64,000 nucleotides of DNA from Rhizoctonia solani (Eukaryota; Basidiomycota; Agaricomycetes; Cantharellales; Ceratobasidiaceae). Positions within the stretch are counted from its first letter, which is position 1; each line of letters starts with the position of its first letter. The translations under genes and the position numbers were made by a program. The notes beneath the pieces are model-generated. The model did not search any database and was not told the origin of the DNA. It saw nothing but the letters and a program-made list of their open reading frames with translations. Below, piece after piece: positions 35,413 through 45,052 of the stretch. The stretch spans positions 806,001 through 870,000 of the forward strand of contig NC_057370.1 in NCBI RefSeq assembly GCF_016906535.1. The letters are read 5' to 3'.

Positions 35413-37773
35413 ATGTCATTAACCTCAAAATTTTACGCCACGACGCTGGCTGTCGTACTAGCCATATTAGCAATCATACCATCGACCCGCGGGGAGCATC
35501 TCACCCAAGCAGACTTTACGTCTTCCATTGGCAAGGGCTTGTGGTATGGAATTTAATACATGAGAGTACTCGCTCTGATGAATTACATAAAATCCTAGGC
35601 TGGTAGAATTCTACAGCCCTTATTGCCCACATTGTAAGCGCTTTGCACCAGCATGGGATAAGGTAGCGAAGGAAAAGGCACCGCTGGAAGGCATATCCGG
35701 GTTTACGATGGCTCAAGTCAATTGTATTGCTCAAGGAGGTGAACATCTTACTACCGCTCTCATCATAACGTATATTTATTGGCCTCAGATCTGTGCAGTG
35801 ACAACCAGGTCACGGGCTATCCGCAAGTCATGCTGTTCGTGGCCAACTTATAATACTATCTGGAGACCTGAAGTTAATTTTGCTGCCCAGGTTTAAAGAA
35901 GGCAAAAAGATGGAAGAGTACTCAGGAGACCGCACACCTGCTGATCTTTCCTCTTGGATCGACAAACGTGTAGCAGATTATGCACAGTCTTCAGCCTCAG
36001 AGTCAGACTCTGTCTCCAGTACAGCTCACCTTAATCCCAGTGGGGAGGTGGTTGTTCTCACGCCTGAGACATTTGACAAAGCCCTATCTGAGGGGCCTAT
36101 CTTTATCAAGTTCTATGCGCCTTGGTAAGCTTTTGACATTAACGGGTGAGATGGTATTGATAGTTTTTAGGTGTGGGCATTGCAAGAAACTTGCACCGGG
36201 TAAGTCCATCTTACTTTTATTGAGATTTTTTTCTCACGATAAATACAGTGTGGACTGAACTCGCTACTAAGACTAAAGGCCGGGTTAATATTGCTGAGGT
36301 TAACTGCGAGCAATATGGATCTTTGTGCAAGTCTCAGAGTGTAGACGGATATCCGATGCTATTTTTGTGAGTATCTTGTCGACGACCTCAATTGACATGC
36401 TCACATATGTGGAATTAGCTACCACTCGGGCCAGAAAGTCGATTTCCGTGGATCAAGAAAGATTGAGCCTCTTGAACAATTCGTATTGCGTGCAGTAGCC
36501 CCGTAAGACCTTGCACCTGTTTATGTGTGCCATGTATTGACTTGGGGTCCATGATAGGGGTGTCCAATCGATTACAATCGAGGAGGTTGACAGCGTCCTC
36601 AAGAAGGAGTCTGTCTTTTTCCTGGTACTTTATACGTACTCGACCCCTCAGCTGTATTTGGTACGTTCAATGTTTAATTGGCTGACCAAATTACATCCCC
36701 CTGACTCCGCTGATTTAGGATGACATTGAGGAAGCGGCCAAACCACTGTTGGGAACACCTGTTGTATACAAGGTGAGTTGACCACGCCCCTAGAGTAACA
36801 CAAATGTCTTGAGCCACTGCTGCAGTCCCGAAACCCTGACGTCTTCAAGAAATTTGACGTCGATCCAGCGGACGGCCCGGCCCTCATCGTTGTCAAAGAC
36901 CATGAAACCAAGCCGTTCTCTGTTCTTCCGCTTAGTACCCAGACGACTGTTCCAATTCTGGGCGCTTTTTTCCAACACCATCGGATTCCGACCTTGCAGC
37001 AACTCACCGCCGAGAATTTCCCAGATGTAATGAAGCACCCAGCCAAACCCCTTGTAGTGCTGGCTGCAATTGATATGGAAAACATGCCCAAGACACAGTT
37101 AGGGGAGGAAATCGAAAAACTGACTTCCATTGCCAAACGTTGGCAAACTTCTGCTGTGAGGCTCACTGACACTCGGCCTACTATCTTCGTATGGATGGAT
37201 GGAGACCGCTGGAGTAAGTGGCTGAAAAGGATGTATGGCATCAAACGGGAGGATATGCCAACCGTTGTGATCGTCGATCACAGCGTAAGTTCATTTGAAC
37301 AAAGCTCTGGTTTGATATTAATTGTGCCATAGAGACTCTTGTATTACGATGCTGACGCTGGGAAGGCGCGCCTAAAGCTAGAGCGTGAAAGTATTTTTGC
37401 GGCACTCGAAAGTGCGTACCTTGGTCTTCTCAGACCTAAACATTCAGAGAACTTCGTAGAGAGGACGATGAGGGTGAGTCGGAGTTTTATGTGGTGGCAA
37501 CAAAGAATATAGACTAAAACGTTGCTTAGTCAATGAATGATCGCATGGAGTACGTTGGGGTAAGCGCATTCGCCTACTTCTCTACATCTTTTCAGTCTAA
37601 CAGTCTTTTAGTCCTCTGCATGGGCGCATCCATTTGTCACCGCCGGAATTGTGGTTGGCTTCCTGTCAGGATCGCTGTGGCTCATTCGCCGCCTTGTTAA
37701 CGACGATCTCCCTACCGGTTCATACCAATCCACTCGCCACCAGCAATGGAAGCCATCCCACCGACTCGACTGA
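35413..37773 (+). CDS. ER transmembrane protein disulfide isomerase (two thioredoxin domains)
   Basis: Catalyses disulfide formation in secretory proteins. A signal peptide (MSLTSKFYATTLAVVLAIL) is followed by thioredoxin domain 1 with the active site EFYSPYCPHCKRFAP (C-P-H-C rather than the usual CGHC), then domain 2 with KFYAPWCGHCKKLAP split by an intron. Each has the cis-Pro region (GYPQVMLF; DGYPMLFF). A long third part (PALIVVKDHETKPFSVLP; MPTVVIVDHS) looks like a redox-inactive thioredoxin-like domain. Near the C-terminus, HPFVTAGIVVGFLSGSLWLI is a membrane helix followed by a basic cytosolic tail ending KPSHRLD. There is no KDEL signal, so retention must work differently; the family resembles fungal Eps1/TMX types. 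At least ten short introns. Divergent from HEM12. Confidence 0.9.
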
Positions 37774-38290
37774 GCTTTGTATTTTGTATGCACACTGAAT
37801 TTCTTGATATATAATATTTAATGGGTTGGCTCAATCATTGCCTTATGATCGTGCATATCTCTACAATATCCTCACCAACCCCTTGGGCTCTGTACGGGAA
37901 TTGTAAATTCATATTTGTATTGTACCTTTAATACGGCTAGTTCGGGTAGCTGATTGGCCGTGGTGATGTCAATTCAAATCCGCGTATGTATCTGGGAAGT
38001 TGCGTAGGGAGGTCGATTTAGCGGGTTTCATCACTTAGTACGACTCTGTAAACGGTGGACCTGAGTGATCAGGTGGGTGGCAAACCGTGCTTTGATAGGA
38101 AGGGTATACGTGAAACCTCATTTGTTGGGGCCTCTAATAACAAAGGTGATTGTATACTTTTTGCAACGGCCGAAATTTAAGGTCACGCCGGCAGTCATAA
38201 ATATTCGTCCGCGAACTTAAAGCGGAGCTGAGCTCGCAGTACTAAGCTTATACCATCCTGCTACCATCACCACTGATATCGAACCTCCCT
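37774..38290. other. Intergenic
   Basis: 3' flank of the isomerase and promoter of the first coiled-coil paralog. No gene seen. Confidence 0.45.
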
Positions 38291-38800
38291 ATGAACTCAC
38301 CGTGTATTGTTGTTTCCCAATACAAGCTCCCCAGCCATGCCACAGTATCTAAAGGTGGGCACGATCTAAAACCATCTGATTGTGCGTCCTGGCTTTTGAA
38401 TCCTCAATGGCCCAGGAGAGCGCCAGCCTTGAGCCAGTCATCCCCGGATGGTCACACCCAACAAGCTCCATTCACCACACTTACTCAGGAAGAGGTTATG
38501 GAAAGATACAGGGACACAATGTTCGATTTTACCTTCCCTGACACAGTCGACTTTCGTGATCTTTCGACTGGCGAACTTGCTGCCACTCATCGCTCAACTT
38601 TGGTAGTTGAACACGGGTGGAAACTACGGGAATTGGCGGAAAAATTAGAGCAAATTCCAACGACTCCTGACAACGCTGCCAGCCTGGCCAAGTGTATTTC
38701 AAAAATTGAAACCTCCTTGGTCGAGATTGGTCTCTGGGTCGAAGAACAGATGATCCAGCAACTGATGCAGGGAACCAATGAGGGCGCACCGAACCTGTAG
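38291..38800 (+). CDS. Tandem coiled-coil family, member 1 (no CaaX)
   Basis: Single open frame of 169 residues starting MNSPCIVVSQYKLPSH. It shares with the two downstream genes a W-L-L-x-x-x-W motif (ASWLLNPQW), a proline-rich linker, and a helical second half (LVVEHGWKLRELAEKLEQI...CISKIETSLVEIGLWVEEQM) that aligns with the helical halves of the neighbours. The similarity is in layout and heptad-like spacing more than in identity. Unlike members 2 and 3 it ends GTNEGAPNL and has no C-terminal cysteine motif. Function unknown. Confidence 0.6.
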   Translation: MNSPCIVVSQYKLPSHATVSKGGHDLKPSDCASWLLNPQWPRRAPALSQSSPDGHTQQAPFTTLTQEEVMERYRDTMFDFTFPDTVDFRDLSTGELAATHRSTLVVEHGWKLRELAEKLEQIPTTPDNAASLAKCISKIETSLVEIGLWVEEQMIQQLMQGTNEGAPNL

Positions 38801-40078
38801 TATTAGTGCGTACGCGGATGGTGAGTGAACAGCCAGTTCTGGTGTGACAAGCTTGTTAACCGGAGATGCCTAATAGACCAAAAGGGTCAAAGCATTGGAC
38901 GCGAAATAGATTGCTACAGTCAAGACCTCATTTATAGTACATGTAACATATATATGCGTATATTTCGAACTCCGTTCATTATTAGTCATATAATTCAATC
39001 ACAATACCTCACCAATGATGTTTCTACATATCAGAACCTCAGCTAAATCCATTTTTGCTCCAGAGTTCTCTGAAGTAATTCACTTGGCGATATGCAACTG
39101 AGCGATGCGGAGTGAAAATATCTCCTGATCAAACATGTTTCCGAGCGCTAAGTGCCAAGGGGTGAGTATGTATGGAAGCCAGCCCTACTTTTAGCGAGCG
39201 CTCCAAAATTCTCCAAAATTCTTATGCTGTAGTCGTGCATGCAGGCTGAACCGACAACATCGGAAGTGTCCTAGGTCTCAAAAGTTGTCCGTGGGATATT
39301 GCATTCTCCGAAATAAAACCTGTTTCCAGATTTGCTCCGATTCAAAGTCTAGCGATGCTGCTGCTCCAATTCCATTCCGAGTTTAATTTCTATAATTTAC
39401 CCTTCCCAAGGGTACCTGGGGCTTAACCTGTGCTGTACCCTCTGCGGGGGCCTCGAAAACTCTGGAGCGCTCCGGTTTCGGGAACCTCCTCGTTACGATC
39501 CGGCGGATCTGGATTGCTCGGCGAGTACCTGGGAGCACTCTACGAGCACTTTCGAGCGCCATACCAGACGCTCCGGAGTGCTCGCCGGCAATAGCGAGTC
39601 CCGGAGCGCTCCCGAGATTTTCAGGGCCCCGTAGAGCCAGAAATTATTGCTAATAACGTTGCCACTGTCATAAGGCTCGTCTGCCATTTGTGGCCCTACG
39701 CCACTAAGGTTCCATGACCAAGATAGGGTGTGCGATTTCTCAGACCCCTTTGGGCCATGTTTGAACCCCTGTTAGCTGTGCCAATTCTGGAAACACTAGC
39801 TATTTTTCTGGGTTGGTTCACCTCCGCTTTAGGTGATTGGATGCACAGCAGTGTTCAAACGTAAAAGCCTGATCACTCCTAATGATTGACTTGGCCCTCA
39901 TGGCTCTGCCTCATATGGCCTAAAGTGACTCGTCCAATAGTAATCAGTTAAGCTTTTGACGTGTAGTTCATGTTGATGGAGTTTCGGCGTGCGCCATGAT
40001 GCACATAAATATTTCATAGAGCCCTTTGATTGCAGGAGAACCCTCGGTCCCTCCCATACTGTCCCATTGAGTTCGACA
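38801..40078. other. Intergenic with a palindromic GGAGCGCTCC cluster
   Basis: No gene seen. About 39.05-39.62 kb is rich in short inverted motifs (see the repeat feature). The part after 39.65 kb is the promoter of member 2. Confidence 0.45.
39193..39620. repeat. Cluster of GGAGCGCTCC-type palindromes
   Basis: Copies or near-copies of GGAGCGCTCC at about 39195, 39464, 39570-39580 and 39602, interspersed with GAGCACT/AGTGCTC. The same core forms the 20-bp palindrome at 26218-26237. Suggests related non-autonomous elements or a repeated binding site. Confidence 0.5.
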
Positions 40079-40645
40079 ATGTCTTCTTGCTTAAGAGACC
40101 CCTCGAATCGCTCTGATCTTCCCGTAACGAGTCGCGCCAACCTCAAACGTCGACCGAATCCGTCGTCTATCAGGTCAGAGGCCGACGCCACTGGCGTACA
40201 ATGGCTGCTCTCTTCCGAATGGACACCAGGAAAGCCTACTGGTCGAGGAAGGAGGCTGACGATGCCTCCTGGAGAGGCATTCAAGGAAATCCATGACTTG
40301 TTTTCCCTACTTTCTTCTCATTTCCGTAGCTCTCAGTTGCTAAATCCTGAGGACAAAGGGTTGGTGACGGACGGGGCGTACATAGAAGCAAAGCACTACA
40401 TGATGAAGCTTCAAGCATTACTGGACGAGCTGAGAACACTCAAGGTCGATAGCAACCAGGAAGACAGCAAACAAGGGTTGTTAATATCAATAGATAGTGC
40501 GATCTCACAAGCACAAACATGGGTTGAACAGAAGAGGGCACTTGCACTCAGCCAGGAAGAACATTCCAAGATCTACTGGCGCGCGCGTACGGAAAGGCGT
40601 GCGAGAAAGACACAGGATACCCGGTCAATGTGTGTTATATCGTAA
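40079..40645 (+). CDS. Tandem coiled-coil family, member 2, C-terminal CaaX box (CVIS)
   Basis: Single frame of 188 residues from the ATG at 40079 (MSSCLRDPSNRSDLPV). Basic N-terminal region, then GVQWLLSSEWTPGKP, a linker with RRLTMPPGEAFKEIHDLF, the block KHYMMKLQALLDELRTLKVD (closely matching QHYLMKLQELLDELEALKVV of member 3), and a long charged helix with TWVEQKRALALSQEE. It ends RSMCVIS and stop: C-V-I-S fits the CaaX prenylation consensus (C, two aliphatics, S favouring farnesyl transferase). With basic residues upstream (ERRARKTQ), membrane anchoring is plausible. No known domain. An in-frame ATG exists further upstream, but 40079 gives the better start. Confidence 0.68.
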   Translation: MSSCLRDPSNRSDLPVTSRANLKRRPNPSSIRSEADATGVQWLLSSEWTPGKPTGRGRRLTMPPGEAFKEIHDLFSLLSSHFRSSQLLNPEDKGLVTDGAYIEAKHYMMKLQALLDELRTLKVDSNQEDSKQGLLISIDSAISQAQTWVEQKRALALSQEEHSKIYWRARTERRARKTQDTRSMCVIS

Positions 40646-41142
40646 TGGTCTGCTTGATTGTCTTATCAATGTTCAGATACTTCGTTGTTGTATTCATATT
40701 TATAAAAGAAAAAGAAAAAGAATCACGCATACACAGCAAATACTGCCCTTCGCTCTGAGTACACTGTACACGTCATAGAATAGCCATAGGCCAAACCTCC
40801 CAGACATGATAAGTCTTCCACGCGGTGAGGTATTGAAGATACGTCAGGCGGCCAAGGCAGTTTCCTTGTGTCAACGAAACGCCAATGACGGTCCAATTAA
40901 TTCCATTTTGGTCTGTTTGGCGCACCAGCGGAGTTTGAACAGTGAACGATAATTGGCCACTCGGAACAATCGATCAGACCCACCATCGCCTTCCCAAGGT
41001 CCACGAGTCGTGTCGGAGAAGAGGAACATTCCCGAACTAGGCTCAGACTCGACACCGCCATGGCCAACGTTGCACGTATAAATGTTCAACGACGACTCGA
41101 CTCGCTGACATCACCAAACCTCTCCCCTACCCATTTTCACCA
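40646..41142. other. Intergenic between members 2 and 3
   Basis: AT-rich 3' region of member 2 (AGAAAAAGAAAAAG near 40705) and promoter of member 3. No gene seen. Confidence 0.45.
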
Positions 41143-41705
41143 ATGATATCTCGTCTAGGATTCGCACCGAGCCAGCCTGAGATCGAATTCTCGCAATACA
41201 CCTCTCCCAACAGGCAAATGTCCCTACCGACCGCACAGAGGGCGGATCCAACCCCGATGTCACTGTTCCATGGCTGCTCTCTCCTAATTGGGCTCCGAAC
41301 GAGTTGGCATTGTCTAGAAAACGGTTCACGAAACCACCCAAGGAAGCACTGACTGACATGGCTCACTTGTACCTCGCCCTTCAGTCACAATTTTATTATC
41401 CATCGCTTCGATTCGAGGACGGCGAGCCTATGATGACTGAGTCGTATGCAGAGACGCAGCACTATCTAATGAAGCTGCAGGAGCTACTGGACGAGTTGGA
41501 AGCTCTCAAGGTTGTTGGCGAGGACGAGGCTCGTAAGACAAGATTAACGGATGAAATCAAAAGAGCTTCTGCAAGCGTGAAAGAGTGGATCGAGAAAGAG
41601 AAAATCAAGGCGCAGAAACTCGAAGAAAGAATACAATTTCTTATAGCTGAAGAGGAAAGAAAGCAGGAACTACAACCAGAAGCTTCGGGTTGCGTTATAG
41701 CATAA
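41143..41705 (+). CDS. Tandem coiled-coil family, member 3, C-terminal CaaX box (CVIA)
   Basis: The conserved part contains VTVPWLLSPNWAPNELALSR, KPPKEALTDMAHLYLALQSQ, the QHYLMKLQELLDELEALKVV block and a charged helix (VKEWIEKEKIKAQKLEER), ending EASGCVIA and stop, a CaaX-type tail. The N-terminus is not settled. The ATG at 41143 opens MISRLGFAPSQPEIEFSQ in a frame that must shift before the WLL motif. Either a short intron ending at the CCAACAG near 41213, with a different upstream exon, or a one-base deletion near 41215 would join them. Compared with member 2 the distance from start to WLL is similar, which favours an indel. Function unknown. Confidence 0.62.
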
Positions 41706-41963
41706 TAGTGCGTAGCGCAACTAGTGGTCTTGTAGCAAAAACTTGATACTCACCTAACAAATGGTTGCAGCTCTATTGCACTTGTACCGGGGCTTAACTA
41801 TACTATTCTCTTACCATGTTTATCTTCTATATTTATGACAACTCAAGTATGGGATCCTTCTCTGTAGATTGGTTAATTGTATGAAGACACCCTCTCAATA
41901 GACATATGCATACAGCTAGATTCATTTCTCACATACGTACAGAATCAAAAATAAGTAATCAAA

Positions 41964-44606
41964 TCACAAAACGAGTTCTTCAAATCTGTAGTCCCCAATG
42001 GCCACTGCCTCGGCGGCCAACCGTGCCTTGCGGCGCTTCCGCCACTCCTCTTTGGTCTGCCATGTCTGCGCTCCCTTGGACGAGTCCAACTCTGATTTTC
42101 GTTCAAGCGCATCCTCGGCTGCAAATTGAGCCAACGGAGCGGTGAGAGTAGACAGCGTGTCGTTGTGCGCTGGAAGAGGCGACAGAGTCGCTGAGAGGGA
42201 CCGGAGAAGAGCGTGTGAGGGACGGTGCTGGAGCAGAGTGATGAGGTGGGTGTCCAAGAGTGCTTGGGTAAAGTTGATTATCTAGCGTATGCTTCATGTG
42301 AGATGGGAGAAAACATTCAGCCTTGAATTTAAACCTACGTGCTCGAGAGCAGGGATCATTCCGGCTCCCTTGACTTTTTTCTTCCCCGTTCCCGCACTCA
42401 CACCGACGCTTTTCCCGTTCTTACTTCCAGCCCATCCTTCAGGCTGTAGCCCTTCCAGCTCCCAGACGTCAAAGTCTAACCCTCGTTTGAGCCACCCGTC
42501 CAGTACTTTTAGAACGTGCACTAGATCTTCGCCATCCCGTAGGTGCGTCCGGAGAGCCAAACGGAGAGGGTTGGGGACGTCGGGTACGCAAGAACATGTG
42601 CGAGCGCATTTTGAAGTGGAGGTGTGTTCATGAGACGGGGCGGAGATGATTCCTCGGGGTGGAAAGGGATAAGAAGATCTCGAATGGTGGCCACGGTCTC
42701 GTCCTCAGGAATGTCCGGTACATGTTGAAGTGCGCTGAGCATTATTGGCTAAAAGTCGTTTTAGGGGTGGAAGACAACGACCGGTACGATAAAACTTACC
42801 CATTCCCTATTTTGCCTCAATGCACCATACAACCCACCAGGCCTCCTCAACATTCCCTGCCCAGCGGCACCTCTCCAAATGAGTGCCGACACAATTCCCG
42901 AAGCAAACATCGGCCCATCCTTTTCCTTGTCTTTTTCCTTTTCCGTCTCGGGAGGAACGCAGCGTCAATGAGAGCAGTCGCAAACGTACTCGGGAAGGGG
43001 ATCTTGGCGGCCGCCTTGGTCGCACTGGCCAACGTTCCAGCTCTATCGCCCTCTGTAGATAACTCGGCCTCGTTTTCAACCCAGCGGAAGAAGGCAGCAT
43101 CTGCTTGTGCCGTTCGGCCCGCCTGGACTTCTTGTTTGATCCGGTTTACTAGTGCTGTTCGGGTATCGTCCTGGAGCATGGTAGAAGGGATCACCCACTC
43201 TGATGAAGAACGGGCAGCACCCAATGCATTCGCGATATTTGACGTGCGTGGAAGGGTTACCGAGGCGCTCAATACATGTGAGGAAATAGCAAGAACGAGT
43301 TGTGTTTGGGAGGATCCTTGCGTCGAGATAGTAACGTTCTGAGAAGGGGGAAGGGGGGATGGTAGGGCATGACACGTTCTGCAAGAGGATCGAGTATTGT
43401 GCCTCCCACATTAGCAGAACAAGTTTGGCTGGGGAAGATACAGATATTCCGGCCACTATGACGATCGAATCTTTTAATGAATGAATCGAAAGAGGCGCTG
43501 AAGGGAGGCTGGAAGAAGTATCCTTAGTAGTAGTAATTAGACCCTGAAGCTTCAATGGATTGGGTAAAAGCGTAGCGAGCAATGTACGCTTGGAACCGAT
43601 GCGACGATATCTCGAATGTTTCGCATACGCCCGTCGCTCTACATCTCGTCAGCTCGGAAAGAATGCTCGTTGAAACAATAGACTCACGGAGAACGCTTAG
43701 GAATCCTGCTCCCGAGCAAGCTACACCCACAATTCCCTGATCTGCATCAAAAAAAACCAGATTCGATCGATACAAAAACGATCCTGCTCACCGACGCGAT
43801 GACCCCCTCCAATTCAACGAGCCCGGCATTATTAAAGGTATCTTCCGAAGTAACAGCAACTGCGCTGAGCCAAACTTTTTCATCGTCTTTGATTAACATC
43901 AGGACCACAGCAACTCCAAGTACCGATGAAACCCATCCGCATTCGGCAGTCGAGTAAACCCAGCTTTCCAACACGCTCCCAGTCGGTCTTTGAGAGGTTT
44001 GATAAGTCGTAGTTTGGAGATTAGAAGAGACGAGGGACACCCCTCCGTGTTCATGTACGACAAGCACTCTGTCGGGTAACACAGCGCACGGGTGTATCCG
44101 AGATATTCGGGTATCAAACTGGGAAGATAATTAGGCTCTGGTAAAAAAAAAAAAGCCCAATAGATGGACCAAGTAGTCGACTTGCCTTGAGCTGTGCATA
44201 CTCGGGCGCCTTTCCTACGCTCTCACGGGCCTTGACCACCTGCCAATATCTTTCCTTCCCCGACTTTTTCCCTCTCGTGTCGCTACGGCATATGTACACT
44301 GCATCTGGTCCGAATGAATAACCGTTACAGCGGCAGAATGGAATTTGGAGCCCGACGCAAAGGATGCAGGGTATCCTTGGCATTCGCATTGGCCTAAGAC
44401 ACCAATTAAGCACACTTGCCTATAGAATGTGATATACATATACAACATACCGCAATACAGCGAATACCCGCATCTTGCACCGTTACCGTCAGCCCGTCCT
44501 CGTTTGGAAGATCCCTCGTAACGAATATTTTAGGATAATTTTGTTTTGAACCGGAACCAGAGGCAAAGTTCCCTATCGACTTGGGCTCCTGGATGGTGGC
44601 ACTCAT
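41964..44606 (-). CDS. Multi-exon protein of uncertain identity, possibly a beta-propeller nucleolar factor
   Basis: The start at 44606 gives MSATIQEPKSIGNFASGSG. The first half has short beta-type segments: DGLTVTVQDAGIRC, the block CAVLPDRVLVVHEHGGVSLV, WVYSTAECGWVSSVLGVAVV and a kinase-unlike LSAVAVTSEDTF. The second half is helical: DDTRTALVNRIKQEVQAG, LPTSNIANALGAARSS-type sequence, EDLVHVLKVLDGWLKRGLDF and HLITLLQHRPSHALLRSL. It ends with a basic stretch (EEWRKRRKARLAAEAVAI) and a stop at 41964. A propeller-plus-helical layout with a Lys/Arg-rich tail recalls Nol11/Utp8-type subunits, but I cannot confirm that and leave it unnamed. TAAGCGC at 44681-44687 lies 75 bp upstream of the start. 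About nine introns. Confidence 0.5.
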
Positions 44607-45052
44607 TTGGGTGGGTTGTGGTAATGTATACCCAAGCTGGGTCAATCGAGAACCAAAACAAAATTTGGGATCAAATTCAATAAGCGCCGGATATCAAATG
44701 TGTCATTGGATCCCTTATCTCTACTTTGACACTCGCTTCAAGCCCCGGAAGCCAATCAACCTTGGACATCGCTAGTTCGAACACGTTTCACCCGTTGACC
44801 AGACGATACATCAACCACTCATAGCTCCACAGCACCCTTCACAAACCCTTGACGAGCGGGGTAACTCTACATTTAACATCCATTAAATACCGAGGGGAGG
44901 GGTCGTGCACAGCAGGTATGATACAAAACAAGTATATGCAAAACAAAGACACAAGAAACCACAAAACTATCGTCATTATCCAATGCACCTATACCGCATC
45001 GCAATAGGAACAATGAAAAGAGAAAGAGAGAGGTGAGAAGCTTCCATCCATC
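44607..45052. other. Intergenic
   Basis: Promoter of the minus-strand gene ending at 41964, with TAAGCGC at 44681-44687, and 3' flank of the next minus-strand gene. No gene seen. Confidence 0.45.

Noticed and set aside
42659..43342. 227-codon plus-strand frame opposite the gene ending at 41964
   Set aside because: The minus strand gives consistent exon-intron structure with helical protein sequence; the plus frame is a shadow.
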